Below, piece by piece: positions 33,986 to 41,972 of a stretch of DNA of 41,972 nt (the stretch's first letter is position 1; each line of letters begins with the position of its first letter). Source of the DNA: Gammaproteobacteria bacterium. Its GTDB lineage: Bacteria > Pseudomonadota > Gammaproteobacteria > Steroidobacterales > XN24. The stretch lies in the NCBI GenBank assembly GCA_020341735.1, contig CP070833.1:963335-1005306 (forward strand), read 5' to 3'. The position numbers and the translations under genes were made by a program. Below the pieces are notes generated by a model that saw nothing but the letters and a program-made list of their open reading frames with translations, was not told the origin of the DNA and searched no databases.

Positions 33986-34426
33986 TTAACGGCAGTTGGC
34001 AGGCTTGTACTTGTCCAGGAGCGTACCACCCTTGCAGTCCCAGGTAACGCTACCGGCATTAGTGGACGTGCCCAGGAAGATGACATCGGCGTTGTTGCCG
34101 ATACCCAAGGTAGTTCCGTTCAGAAGCACGGTCAGGTTACCGGCGGAGTTGTTGACCTGCTGATACGTCATAGAGACGACGTAGTCCGAGGCATACTCGG
34201 TGGCGGCCACGAGTCCGGCGGCGGTCTGGTCAGCCGGGAAGGTGCCGAGGCTCAGCCAGGCGTCAGCGACAGACGTCTTGGCGGCGCCAGCCGCGTTCAG
34301 ACCTTCCGTCACCTTCGAACGTACCGTGTAATCCTGATAGGCCGGGATGGCGATCGCGGCCAGGATGCCGATGATCGCAACCACGATCATCAGTTCGATA
34401 AGGGTGAAACCCTGTTGCTTTCTCAT
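33986..34426 (-). CDS. pilA: Type IV major pilin PilA
   Basis: Type IVa prepilin of 146 residues. The short leader MRKQQG is cut by PilD before F, followed by the hallmark [20 protein letters not shown] helix with Glu at mature position 5. A globular domain follows, rich in Thr, Ala and Asn. Two cysteines near the end (WDCKGG ... NCR) would close the C-terminal disulfide loop. AGGAGT lies nine bases before the ATG. It has its own sigma54 promoter upstream and intrinsic terminator downstream, and sits next to its regulators pilSR. Low similarity outside the N-terminus is normal for pilins. Confidence 0.97.
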   Translation of the reverse strand: MRKQQGFTLIELMIVVAIIGILAAIAIPAYQDYTVRSKVTEGLNAAGAAKTSVADAWLSLGTFPADQTAAGLVAATEYASDYVVSMTYQQVNNSAGNLTVLLNGTTLGIGNNADVIFLGTSTNAGSVTWDCKGGTLLDKYKPANCR

Positions 34427-34498
34427 GTCTCTTACTCCTGCGAATAATGCGTCGTAGACGCGTTAACTACGGCGAATCTTCGCCTGTGCAGGATTTAT

Positions 34499-34515
34499 AG
34501 CAAGGGGCGTGCCAA
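34499..34515 (-). promoter_or_regulatory. Sigma54 (-24/-12) promoter of pilA
   Basis: The minus strand reads TTGGCACGCCCCTTGCT, a near-perfect sigma54 promoter. The -24 GG (34513-34512) and -12 GC (34501-34500) are separated by exactly ten bases. Transcription would start near 34488, giving a leader of about 60 bases. As in Pseudomonas aeruginosa, RpoN plus phosphorylated PilR would drive pilA. Confidence 0.92.
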
Positions 34516-34532
34516 CTTCCGGGCCGCTCAGT

Positions 34533-34567
34533 AACTATATGAAATAAAGAATATATTTTGTGAAAAC
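34533..34567 (-). promoter_or_regulatory. AT-rich tract between sigma54 promoter and activator sites
   Basis: A markedly A/T-rich segment (taactatatgaaataaagaa and on to about 34567) in an otherwise GC-rich region lies just upstream of the -24 element. In sigma54 systems this position often binds IHF or is intrinsically bent, looping the activator to the polymerase. I see no exact IHF consensus, so this is positional inference. Confidence 0.4.
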
Positions 34568-34610
34568 TTCACCCAGCATGGTTCCAGCCCCGGTCAATTC
34601 ACATTGTTTG

Positions 34611-34637
34611 GCGTCACAAACTGACAATTTCTGTCAC
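34611..34637 (-). promoter_or_regulatory. Candidate PilR upstream activator sites
   Basis: Three related pentamers, GTCAC (34613), TGACA (34622) and TGTCA (34632), lie at about 10-bp spacing, roughly 125-150 bases upstream of the predicted pilA start site. P. aeruginosa PilR recognises clustered TGTC-containing sites in this position. The match in position is good; the motif is short, so the call is moderate. Confidence 0.5.
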
Positions 34638-34656
34638 CTCCCGCCAGGTCGGTCAC

Positions 34657-35997
34657 TCAATCCAGTCCGAGTTTCTTGATGCGGTAGCGCAGCTGGCGGA
34701 AGGTGATGCCAAGCAGCTTGGCCGCGGCAGTCTTGTTGTACCGCGTCTGTTCCAGTGCCTGGACGAGTGCGTCCCGCTCCACGTCCTCGAGTTGGGCCCC
34801 CAGGTCGCTCTCCGCCGAATCTGAACCGCCGGGGCCCGCCCTTGTCCCTCCCGACCGGATCTCGATGTCGTCGGCGTGGATGCTTCCGCCATCCGCCATA
34901 GTCAGCGAGCGCTCCAGGATGTTCTCAAGTTCCCTGACGTTGCCGGGGTAGGAATGTTCCCTCAGACGCCCGCGGGCGTCTTCCGTCAGGTGTGGCACTT
35001 CGATGCCCATGCTGCCGGCGAGACGCTCGAGGATGTGTTCCGCCAGGACCAGTACGTCTTCGCCCCTCTCCCGCACCGGCGGTACCCGAAGGTCGATAAC
35101 ATTGATGCGGTAATACAGATCCTCGCGAAATTCGCCTTCGTTCACCAGTGCCGCCAGATCCCTGTGGCTGGCGCTGAGGAAACGTACATCGACCGGGATC
35201 TCGCGCGTGTCCCCCACCGGTCGCACCGCGCGTTCCTGTATGACCCTCAGCAGCTTGACCTGCATATGGAGCGGCAAGTCCCCGATCTCGTCGAGGAACA
35301 GCGTGCCTCCCTCCGCGCTGCGGATCAGACCGTCCTTGTCATCGACAGCGCCGGTGAAGCTGCCTTTCCGATGCCCGAAGAACTCACTTTCCATGAGTTC
35401 CGTGGGGATCGCGCCACAATTGACCGGGACGAACGGCCCTGTTGCGCGCGGTCCGGAGTCGTGTATCAGGCGCGCCACCAGTTCCTTCCCGGTGCCGGAT
35501 TCTCCGAAGATATAGACAGGCGCCTGGCTGCGGGCGACCTTGGCGATCATTTTTCGGACCCGGTCCATCGCGCGGGAATTCCCGATCAGGCGCTGGTCCT
35601 GTACGGTGGGACTCGGTGTCGTAGCACGCGTGTCGATGCGCAGAGCCGTCTTGACCATCTTGCGGATGTCGCCGATCCGGACCGGCTTGGAGACGAAATC
35701 GAACGCACCAAGCTTCAGCGCCCGCACGGCCAGCTCCACATTACCGTGTGCGGTGATAACCGCAACGGGCACGCCGGAGGCATTGGCCTGGATCCATTCG
35801 ACCAGCTCGAGACCGTCCCCGTCCGGCAGCTTCATGTCGGTCAGGCAGACATCGATGCTGCCCGCCAAGAGCTTGTCCCGGGCTTCGCCCAAGTCGGCCG
35901 CGGTCTCGGGCTGCAGATCCATCCGCTCGAGGGTCATCGACAGCAGGTCGCGGATATCGGGCTCGTCGTCAACCACCAGGACAATCGGTTTCGCCAT
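34657..35997 (-). CDS. pilR: Sigma54-dependent response regulator PilR
   Basis: NtrC-family activator of 446 residues. A receiver domain (VLVVDDEPDIRDLL, phosphoacceptor Asp in LTDMKLPDGDG at about 54, K in VSKPVRIGDI) precedes an AAA+ domain from about 135. That domain carries GESGTGKE (Walker A), the sigma54-contact loop GSFTGA (the variant used by PilR proteins instead of GAFTGA), GGTLFLDEIGDLP (Walker B) and SYPGNVRELENI. The C-terminal Fis-type helix-turn-helix ends RYNKTAAAKLLGITFRQLRYRIKKLG. It starts three bases after the pilS stop, with GGAG nine bases upstream. The likely target is the adjacent pilA promoter. Confidence 0.97.
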   Translation of the reverse strand: MAKPIVLVVDDEPDIRDLLSMTLERMDLQPETAADLGEARDKLLAGSIDVCLTDMKLPDGDGLELVEWIQANASGVPVAVITAHGNVELAVRALKLGAFDFVSKPVRIGDIRKMVKTALRIDTRATTPSPTVQDQRLIGNSRAMDRVRKMIAKVARSQAPVYIFGESGTGKELVARLIHDSGPRATGPFVPVNCGAIPTELMESEFFGHRKGSFTGAVDDKDGLIRSAEGGTLFLDEIGDLPLHMQVKLLRVIQERAVRPVGDTREIPVDVRFLSASHRDLAALVNEGEFREDLYYRINVIDLRVPPVRERGEDVLVLAEHILERLAGSMGIEVPHLTEDARGRLREHSYPGNVRELENILERSLTMADGGSIHADDIEIRSGGTRAGPGGSDSAESDLGAQLEDVERDALVQALEQTRYNKTAAAKLLGITFRQLRYRIKKLGLD

Positions 35998-36000
35998 GGA

Positions 36001-37662
36001 TCAGCGCTCCCAGCGCGAGGGGTCAGAGAAGATAATACGGAAGATGCCGCCACCACCACCGCGAGGCTCGTAGACCAGGGCTGCCCGATTGCACTCGCAA
36101 AGTTCCCTGCAGATAAACAGGCCGAGCCCGGTACCGGACTTGTCCTTTTCATCGGCCCGAAAGAACGGCTCGAACACCCGGTCCCGAATCTCTTCGGATA
36201 TCCCTGGGCCCCTGTCCCTGACCTCCAGGAACGGACGGTTGTTGGCTGGTCGCCGGCCGACCACCAGTTCGACCGGAGAGTGAAAGGTCTCCGGATCGGC
36301 ATATCGCAGAGCGTTTTCACACAGATTCCAGGCCACCTGATGCAGGTGGCTGGGATCCATGTTCACATCTACTTGAGAAGACGTGGCCAGCGTCACAAGG
36401 CTGTCATCCGACAATTGCCGGGTCGCCATGAACTCATCATGGAAGTGATTCGTCCACTCGGCCAGGTCGAGGCGCTCGGGGCTGGTCGTGTCGCGGCGCG
36501 AGAGCTGCAGGACGTTTTCGATGATCGCGCTGACACGTCGCGAGTGGTTTTCGATAATCGATGTCAGCTTTCTCTCGTCTTCGCCCAGTGCTGGGCTTTC
36601 AGCAAGCAGTTGCCCGGCGTGGCTCATGGCGCCCACCGGATTCCGGATCTCGTGGGCGATGCTTGCGGAGAGGCGTCCCAATGCGGCCAGCTTCGACTGC
36701 TGTACTTTCTCGGCCAGGGCAGAGACGTCTTCCAGGAACACCAGCAAGGCACCGTTCTCGTCGCGCCCGATCGGCGCGAAATAAGGATTGATATAGGTGG
36801 ATCCGTCGGCAGACAGGATCGATGTCGGCCTCTGATTGTCGTAAACGCCGCCCCCCCGCCAGGCAGAAACACACTGCATGAGCTGTGGAGACACGTCATT
36901 GAGAGGCGTGCCGCGCCGATTGCGATCCGTGCCCAGGTAGTTGGCCGCGGCCTCGTTCATCAGCCGGATCCGGTCCTCGCCGTCCACGACGACGATACTC
37001 TCGCGCAGATTCTGAATGATGTAGTCGTTAAGTTGCGACAGGTTGGCCAGATCGATACCGCGCTGTCGAGCCAGCGCCTCGCTCTCCTGCAATCGGCGGG
37101 TCAGCGGATGGGCCGCATAGGAAACAAACAGCAGGATGCCGCCAAGCAGGCCGGCTGGTGTCGAGTCGGTTATCGAGGCGTTGCCCTGGAGGACGTTCAG
37201 GTATTGCTCGAACAGCACGCCGATGGCGGCCAGCGAACCGAAGAACACTGCCCTCCGGCGCGGCCAAATGAGAGCGATGGCGCCCACGCTGACGATCAAC
37301 AGGTTGCCGAGACCGCTTTCCAGTCCGCCGCTAGCGTGTACCAGCAGCATGATCCCTGCGATGTCGAAGATGACCTGCGCCAGGCTTTGTAGAGCCAGGG
37401 AAGGCCAGCGCTGGGCGACCGCGAAGTCATTCAGTGCGCCAAAAACGAAGTACCCGAGGGCGGCGGCGAAGAACAGGTCCGGGTTGGCGTTGCCGATCAG
37501 CCTGGGTTCATCAGCGACCAGGAACATGGCAAGCAGGAACACCGCAACGAGAGTGCGGAATATGTTGACGAGGCGGAGTACCCGCCAGGCGAAGTCAGGT
37601 GCGACGTTGTCATCCGCTTGAAGCAAGCTGTCCGTTGCGCGGCGAGACATGATCTGGGGCAT
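36001..37662 (-). CDS. pilS: Sensor histidine kinase PilS
   Basis: Membrane histidine kinase of 553 residues partnered with PilR. About six N-terminal transmembrane segments (residues about 30-190, e.g. IFRTLVAVFLLAMFLVA) precede a PAS domain (LNDYIIQNLRESIVVVDGEDRIRLMNEAA in adjacent blocks). The dimerisation domain has the phosphoacceptor H in SIAHEIRNPVGAMSHAG. The HATPase domain has N box VAWNLCENALRYA, G1 DRGPGISEEIRDRVFEPFF and G2 GTGLGLFICRELCE. In Pseudomonas, PilS senses pilin level in the membrane. ATG 37662 has CGGAG very close; the ATG at 37650 is also possible. Confidence 0.95.
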   Translation of the reverse strand: MPQIMSRRATDSLLQADDNVAPDFAWRVLRLVNIFRTLVAVFLLAMFLVADEPRLIGNANPDLFFAAALGYFVFGALNDFAVAQRWPSLALQSLAQVIFDIAGIMLLVHASGGLESGLGNLLIVSVGAIALIWPRRRAVFFGSLAAIGVLFEQYLNVLQGNASITDSTPAGLLGGILLFVSYAAHPLTRRLQESEALARQRGIDLANLSQLNDYIIQNLRESIVVVDGEDRIRLMNEAAANYLGTDRNRRGTPLNDVSPQLMQCVSAWRGGGVYDNQRPTSILSADGSTYINPYFAPIGRDENGALLVFLEDVSALAEKVQQSKLAALGRLSASIAHEIRNPVGAMSHAGQLLAESPALGEDERKLTSIIENHSRRVSAIIENVLQLSRRDTTSPERLDLAEWTNHFHDEFMATRQLSDDSLVTLATSSQVDVNMDPSHLHQVAWNLCENALRYADPETFHSPVELVVGRRPANNRPFLEVRDRGPGISEEIRDRVFEPFFRADEKDKSGTGLGLFICRELCECNRAALVYEPRGGGGGIFRIIFSDPSRWER

Positions 37663-37697
37663 TACTCCGGAGGGCCAAGTGGGCGTCTTTGCCGATC

Positions 37698-37725
37698 ATT
37701 CTAAGAGCAGCCATGAAACCGGCAA
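37698..37725 (-). promoter_or_regulatory. Candidate pilS promoter
   Basis: Minus strand TTGCCG (37725-37720), 16 bases, TAGAAT (37703-37698). The -10 matches 5 of 6 and the -35 4 of 6. Initiation near 37691 gives a leader of about 29 bases before pilS. It lies in the 211-base divergent region shared with sucC. I see no comparably good promoter for sucC there; TTGATC at 37749 lacks a proper -10. Confidence 0.5.
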
Positions 37726-37873
37726 GCACTTTTGCCTCTTATGCAGGTTTGATCCAGAATACCCGCCCTGTTTACGCATCACCTCGCATCCGACGCCGCC
37801 TAGCCCGTGGTCGCGCGGGGCGCACTGAAAACGGCCGACAAGAACCGACAAGCAAACTTTCTCCGGGTGCCGC

Positions 37874-39028
37874 ATGAATCTGCACGAATTCCAGTCGAAA
37901 CAACTGTTCGAAAACTATGGCATCCCGGTGCCGCAAGGCATTGCAGCCGGTTCGCCCGAGGCGGCCGAGGCAGCTGTGCGGGAGCTTGGGGGGGACCTGT
38001 GGGTCGTCAAAGCCCAGGTCCATGCAGGCGGTCGCGGCAAGGGCGGTGGTGTCAAACTGGTCAAGAGCCCGGAGGAGGCGCGCGAAGCGGCGGAAGCGAT
38101 GATCGGCAGCCGGCTGGTCACGCATCAGACCGGCCCGGAAGGTCTGCCGGTCCATCAGGTACTGGTCGAGGCCGGCTCCCGGATTGACAAAGAGCTGTAC
38201 CTGAGCCTGCTGGTCGACCGAGGCCAGGAGAAAGTCGTGTTCATGGCGTCCGCCGCGGGCGGGATGGACATTGAAGAAGTCGCCGCAACCGAACCGGAAA
38301 AGATCTTTTCAGTCGCCGTGCATCCTGCCGCGGGCCTGCAGCCGTACCAGGCTCGACAGCTCGGTTTTGGGCTGGGGCTCGATAAGGATCAGCTCAAGCA
38401 GTTCGGCGGCATCGTGACAAATCTCTATCGACTGTTCGTCGAGAGTGATGCAAGCCTTGTGGAGATTAACCCGCTCATCGTGACGGCCGATGGCCGGCTG
38501 GTGGCGCTGGACGCCAAGGTCAACGTGGAAGCGAATGCGCTGTTTCGCCAGAAGAAGCTTCTGGAGTGGCGCGACCCGAGCCAGGAGGACGACAGGGAGA
38601 ACGAGGCCAGTGCGCATGGACTGAACTATGTGTCGCTGGATGGTGACATCGCCTGCATGGTCAACGGCGCAGGGCTCGCGATGGCGACCATGGATCTGAT
38701 CAAGCTCCAGGGCGGCGAGCCGGCCAACTTCCTCGACGTCGGCGGTGGCGCGACGGCCGAGAAGGTCGCAGAGGCCTTCAAGCTGATCCTGTCGAACGAG
38801 GGCGTGAGAGCGATCCTGGTCAATATTTTCGGCGGCATCGTGCGTTGCGACCTGATCGCCGAAGGCATCATCAAGGCGGTGAAGGAAGTCGGCGTGAGTG
38901 TGCCTGTGATTGTCCGGCTGGAGGGCACCAACGTGGACAAGGGCCGGGCACTGCTGGCCGGAAGTGGCCTTGACATCATCGCGGCCGATGACCTGACTGA
39001 CGCCGCCCGCAAAGCGGTCGCTGCCTGA
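37874..39028 (+). CDS. sucC: Succinyl-CoA synthetase (ADP-forming) beta subunit
   Basis: ATP-grasp subunit of 384 residues (E. coli 388) of the TCA enzyme converting succinyl-CoA to succinate with ATP formation. Motifs: [40 protein letters not shown] (nucleotide lid), [51 protein letters not shown] and [16 protein letters not shown]. The ribosome binding site is weak. Followed after 15 bases by sucD; divergent from pilS. sucC here is not next to sucAB, unlike in E. coli. Confidence 0.98.
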   Translation: MNLHEFQSKQLFENYGIPVPQGIAAGSPEAAEAAVRELGGDLWVVKAQVHAGGRGKGGGVKLVKSPEEAREAAEAMIGSRLVTHQTGPEGLPVHQVLVEAGSRIDKELYLSLLVDRGQEKVVFMASAAGGMDIEEVAATEPEKIFSVAVHPAAGLQPYQARQLGFGLGLDKDQLKQFGGIVTNLYRLFVESDASLVEINPLIVTADGRLVALDAKVNVEANALFRQKKLLEWRDPSQEDDRENEASAHGLNYVSLDGDIACMVNGAGLAMATMDLIKLQGGEPANFLDVGGGATAEKVAEAFKLILSNEGVRAILVNIFGGIVRCDLIAEGIIKAVKEVGVSVPVIVRLEGTNVDKGRALLAGSGLDIIAADDLTDAARKAVAA

Positions 39029-39043
39029 TCCGGAGTACGACTC

Positions 39044-39916
39044 ATGAGCATCCTCGTCAACCGAGACACAAAAGTCATCTGCCAGGGATTCACCGGCCAG
39101 CAGGGTACGTTCCATTCCGAACAATCTATCGACTACGGCACCCGGGTCGTCGGTGGAGTTACGCCGGGTCGCGGTGGTGAGAGTCACCTGGATCTTCCGG
39201 TGTTCGATACCGTAGTGGAGGCCGTTCAGGAGACGGGCGCGGATACCAGCATGATCTATGTCCCGGCCCCGTTTGCGGCCGACGCCATCCTGGAAGCGGC
39301 GGATGCGGGCATCCGGCTCATCGTGTGCATCACCGAAGGCATACCGGTGCTCGATATGGTCAGGGTCAAGGCGGTATTGAAAGAGAAGAGCTGTCGGCTG
39401 ATTGGCCCGAATTGCCCGGGGATTATCACCCCCGACCAGGCCAAGATCGGCATCATGCCCGGCTTCATCCACAAGGCTGGCAGGGTGGGTATCGTATCCC
39501 GCTCGGGGACACTGACCTACGAAGCGGTGTACCAGACGACGACAAATGGCCTGGGTCAGTCAACCTGTATCGGAATCGGTGGCGATCCGGTCAGAGGCAT
39601 GGGATTCATCGACTGTCTTGAACTCTTCCAGCAGGATGAGGAAACAGACGGCGTCGTGATGGTGGGCGAGATCGGTGGTTCGGACGAGGAGGCCGCTGCG
39701 GAGTACATCGCCGACAATGTGACAAAGCCAGTAGTGGCCTACATCGCGGGCGTCACCGCGCCTCCGGGGAAGCGGATGGGGCATGCGGGCGCCATCATCG
39801 CCGGCGGCAAGGGCACGGCCGACGAGAAGTTCCGGGCTCTGGACGACGCCGGTGTCGCGACGGTGCGATCACCAGCCGAGCTCGGAGAGACCATACTCGG
39901 CCAGCTCGGCGGCTGA
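39044..39916 (+). CDS. sucD: Succinyl-CoA synthetase alpha subunit
   Basis: CoA-binding and phosphohistidine-carrying subunit, 290 residues (E. coli 289). Motifs: [17 protein letters not shown] and GGVTPGRGG (CoA site), [32 protein letters not shown], and the active-site histidine in [18 protein letters not shown] at about 245. CGGAGT lies eight bases before the ATG. Forms an operon with sucC and probably nadE, which starts within 30 bases of its stop. Confidence 0.98.
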   Translation: MSILVNRDTKVICQGFTGQQGTFHSEQSIDYGTRVVGGVTPGRGGESHLDLPVFDTVVEAVQETGADTSMIYVPAPFAADAILEAADAGIRLIVCITEGIPVLDMVRVKAVLKEKSCRLIGPNCPGIITPDQAKIGIMPGFIHKAGRVGIVSRSGTLTYEAVYQTTTNGLGQSTCIGIGGDPVRGMGFIDCLELFQQDEETDGVVMVGEIGGSDEEAAAEYIADNVTKPVVAYIAGVTAPPGKRMGHAGAIIAGGKGTADEKFRALDDAGVATVRSPAELGETILGQLGG

Positions 39917-39941
39917 GCGGAGCGTGGCGCAGGTTGGTCCC

Positions 39942-41564
39942 GTGCCATTAAAGATCGCCATCGGTCAGATCAATCCCGTCGTCGGAGACGTCGACGGTAA
40001 CGTCGAGCGCATCCTGGGCGCCGTCGCCGAGGCGCGCGATACGCTCGGCGCAGACCTGATCATGCTTCCGGAGCTGGCTGTATGCGGTTACCCGCCGGAG
40101 GACCTGCTGTTCCACGGCAACATGCGTCGCAAGGTTGCGGCGGCGCTGGAATCCCTGCAGGCCCGGGTCACAGGTATCGATGTGCTCGTCGGCTATCCTG
40201 AATACGTCGGGGACAGCATATTCAACAGCGTGGCACTGGTCCGGGATGGCCGTGTCGCCAGCGTCTACCGAAAGCAGCTGCTGCCCAATTACGGCGTGTT
40301 CGATGAACAGCGTTATTTCGACCCGGGGCAAGAGACCGTGATCGCGGAGGTCGCCGGAGTCCGCTGCGGCCTGCTGATCTGTGAGGACATCTGGGAGCCC
40401 GGGCCCTCGCGCGCGGCGGTGGCAGCCGGAGCTGAAGTGCTGCTGATCATCAACGGCTCACCCTACGACACGGAGAGCCAGGCCCGGCGCGAGCGAGTGA
40501 TGATCAGTTGCGCTCAAGAGACCCGCGTTCCCCTGGTTTACTGCAACATGGTCGGCGGTCAGGACGAGCTCGTCTTCGATGGCGGGTCGCTGGTGGTGGA
40601 CGGATGCGGTGAAATCCGGGTGCGGGCTCCAGCGTTCGAGGAAGCCCTGCTCGGCATCGAACTGGACCGGCAGGCAGACCGTCTCTCGGTAAGAGCAGGA
40701 GACGTCGCACCGTTGCTGGATCTCGATGCGAGTGTCTACGAGGCCCTTGTCCTGGGGATCCGCGACTATGTAAACAAGCATCATTTTCCCGGCATCGTGC
40801 TGGGGCTGTCGGGCGGTATCGACTCGGCGTTGACGCTGGCTCTCGCGGTAGATGCCCTTGGCCCAGACCGGGTCAGAACGGTCATGATGCCTTCCCGTTA
40901 CACAGCCGACATCAGCCTTCAGGATGCCGAGGAGATGGCCCGGCGGCTGGGCGTGAAGTATGACGTCGTGTCGATCGAGCCGATATTTGCCTCTATCCAG
41001 GAAGCGCTGTCGGGGCTGTTCGCCGGTCTGCCCGAGGATGTCACCGAGGAGAACATCCAGTCCCGTAGCCGCGGGATCATCCTCATGGCCATATCCAACA
41101 AACTTGGGCTCATGCTTCTCACGACGGGCAACAAGAGCGAGATGGCCGTCGGCTATGCCACCCTTTACGGGGACATGGCCGGAGGATTTGCGCCAATCAA
41201 AGACTGCAGCAAGACCATGGTCTTCAGATTGGCACGTTACCGCAACACCCTGTCCGCCGTGATACCTGAACGCACGATCACACGGCCGCCGTCCGCGGAG
41301 CTCAGCGCGGATCAGCAGGATACTGATTCCCTGCCGCCCTATGAGGTGCTCGACCCTATCCTGCGTGCGTTCATCGAGGAGGATCGCTCGGTCGACGACA
41401 TCGTAGAGCAGGGATTCGACCGCGCTACGGTAGGCCGGGTGCTCGGGATGGTAAAGCGCAACGAGTACAAGCGCCGCCAAGCTCCGCCGGGAATCCGGGT
41501 CAGTCGCCGAGCCTTCGGGCGGGACTGGCGCTATCCGATCACCTCAGGTTTCGATGCGAACTAG
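39942..41564 (+). CDS. nadE: Glutamine-dependent NAD+ synthetase
   Basis: A 540-residue two-domain enzyme converting nicotinate adenine dinucleotide to NAD+ with glutamine as nitrogen donor. The N-terminal nitrilase-type amidase has the Glu-Lys-Cys triad: Glu in LPELAVCGYPPED, Lys in YRKQLLPNYGVFDE, Cys in GLLICEDIWEPG. The C-terminal synthetase has the PP-loop LGLSGGIDSALTLALAVD and LTTGNKSEMAVGYATLYGDMAGGFAPIKD. This contrasts with the short ammonia-dependent NadE of E. coli. Start is uncertain: GTG 39942 (VPLKIAIGQINP) is preferred, GTG 39924 is also in frame. Upstream codons from 39783 lie inside sucD. Convergent with bamD, 25 bases apart. Confidence 0.96.
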   Translation: MPLKIAIGQINPVVGDVDGNVERILGAVAEARDTLGADLIMLPELAVCGYPPEDLLFHGNMRRKVAAALESLQARVTGIDVLVGYPEYVGDSIFNSVALVRDGRVASVYRKQLLPNYGVFDEQRYFDPGQETVIAEVAGVRCGLLICEDIWEPGPSRAAVAAGAEVLLIINGSPYDTESQARRERVMISCAQETRVPLVYCNMVGGQDELVFDGGSLVVDGCGEIRVRAPAFEEALLGIELDRQADRLSVRAGDVAPLLDLDASVYEALVLGIRDYVNKHHFPGIVLGLSGGIDSALTLALAVDALGPDRVRTVMMPSRYTADISLQDAEEMARRLGVKYDVVSIEPIFASIQEALSGLFAGLPEDVTEENIQSRSRGIILMAISNKLGLMLLTTGNKSEMAVGYATLYGDMAGGFAPIKDCSKTMVFRLARYRNTLSAVIPERTITRPPSAELSADQQDTDSLPPYEVLDPILRAFIEEDRSVDDIVEQGFDRATVGRVLGMVKRNEYKRRQAPPGIRVSRRAFGRDWRYPITSGFDAN

Positions 41565-41589
41565 GCTCTCGTCTGCGACGCTCTGAATT

Positions 41590-41972
41590 TCACGGGCGGG
41601 CCGCGTCCTTATCCTCGTCCCTGTCCTTCTCCCAAAACTTCAGGTTGCGGCGCAAGATGAGCCTCTCCAGCAGGGTCCCGTCGACGTCGGTGCCTCGCTC
41701 TCCATAGGCGAATGCCCGGTCCGGGTAGTTTTCCTCGAGCACGCGCATGGAGTCCGACGCGAGCTCGTCCAGCCCCATCTGTCGGTAGGCGCTGACCATA
41801 ATCTGCAGGGCCGGCACGACCGAAGGCGTCTGCTGGAAGTTCTCGAGCACGTACTTGGCGCGGCTGGAGGCGGCGACGAAAGCCCCACGGCGGACGTAAT
41901 AACTGGCTACGTGGATCTCGTATTCCGCCAGGCGACTGCGCAGATACACCATCCTCTGGCGCGCGTCCTGGG
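41590..41972 (-). CDS. bamD: Outer membrane assembly lipoprotein BamD, C-terminal part
   Basis: The last 126 codons of a gene entering from the right edge. The sequence [47 protein letters not shown] shows, in sections, the C-terminal TPR repeats of BamD (pattern RMVYLRNRLA..E..VA.YY.RRGA.VAA.NRA). A further TPR follows ([25 protein letters not shown]), and the tail ends in a charged [16 protein letters not shown]. BamD is the essential lipoprotein partner of BamA in beta-barrel insertion. The N-terminus, including the lipobox, is outside the window. Confidence 0.95.
   Translation of the reverse strand, partial: QDARQRMVYLRSRLAEYEIHVASYYVRRGAFVAASSRAKYVLENFQQTPSVVPALQIMVSAYRQMGLDELASDSMRVLEENYPDRAFAYGERGTDVDGTLLERLILRRNLKFWEKDRDEDKDAARP

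Noticed and set aside
34876..37392. Very long open frame (838 codons) on the plus strand opposite pilR and pilS
   Set aside because: It is antisense to two well-supported genes with all expected motifs. High-GC codon bias leaves the complementary frame free of stops, and the translation shows no recognisable domain.
1..41972. Mobile elements, CRISPR arrays, defence systems, phage genes
   Set aside because: All large frames are accounted for by core genes; I see no transposase, integrase, terminal inverted repeats or regularly spaced repeats other than the MraZ boxes.

Overview
The window reads as one continuous stretch of a high-GC (roughly 60-65 % by eye) gammaproteobacterial chromosome. 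It is almost wall-to-wall coding, with ordinary core genes, no insertion sequences, no CRISPR array and no tRNA that I can recognise. Gene content and order (rsmI/lpoA/yraN/diaA; the full dcw cluster; secA-mutT; coaE-zapD-yacG; pilSR-pilABCD; sucCD; bamD) are typical of Gammaproteobacteria. The Nudix-ThiE fusion, the glutamine-dependent NadE, the short type II MurB and the sigma54 pilA promoter point to a non-enteric lineage (Chromatiales/Xanthomonadales-like). I cannot name the genus.

Layout. 1-2357 (minus): start of a DiaA/GmhA-like SIS gene, yraN and lpoA. 2415-3266 (plus): rsmI, divergent from lpoA. 3294-3672 (plus): RNase P RNA. 3839-21423 (plus): division and cell wall cluster mraZ-rsmH-ftsL-ftsI-murE-murF-mraY-murD-ftsW-murG-murC-murB-ddl-ftsQ-ftsA-ftsZ. 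It is driven by a strong promoter overlapping three MraZ boxes and is packed so tightly that most junctions are 4-nt ATGA overlaps. 21424-22548: lpxC behind a long, structured leader. 22556-22861 (minus): a DUF721/DciA-like gene. 22921-24054 (plus): a cyclic-di-GMP (GEMM-I) riboswitch followed by an M23 cell wall peptidase. 24185-27886: secA and a MutT-ThiE fusion. 27796-37662 (minus): a type IV pilus and housekeeping block, in transcription order pilS-pilR, pilA, pilB-pilC-pilD-coaE-zapD-yacG and a possible small membrane protein. 37874-41564 (plus): sucC-sucD-nadE. 41590-41972 (minus): 3' end of bamD.

How it works together. The left two thirds covers envelope growth and division: all cytoplasmic steps of peptidoglycan precursor synthesis from murC to ddl and mraY/murG, septal synthesis (FtsW, FtsI), the divisome core (FtsL, FtsQ, FtsA, FtsZ, and ZapD further on), the PBP1A activator LpoA, lipid A commitment (LpxC), and export and assembly (SecA, BamD). 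The right third holds pilus assembly with its two-component regulator.

The most interesting item is the GEMM-I riboswitch at about 22921-23010. It retains the GAAA-capped P2 stem, the GACGCAAAGC core and a G at the position that sets c-di-GMP selectivity. It sits directly in front of a membrane-anchored M23 peptidase beside the division cluster, which suggests second-messenger control of wall hydrolysis next to pilus genes. The ftsZ-lpxC spacer, with a perfect palindrome at an extended -10 promoter and two stable hairpins, is the second place to look.
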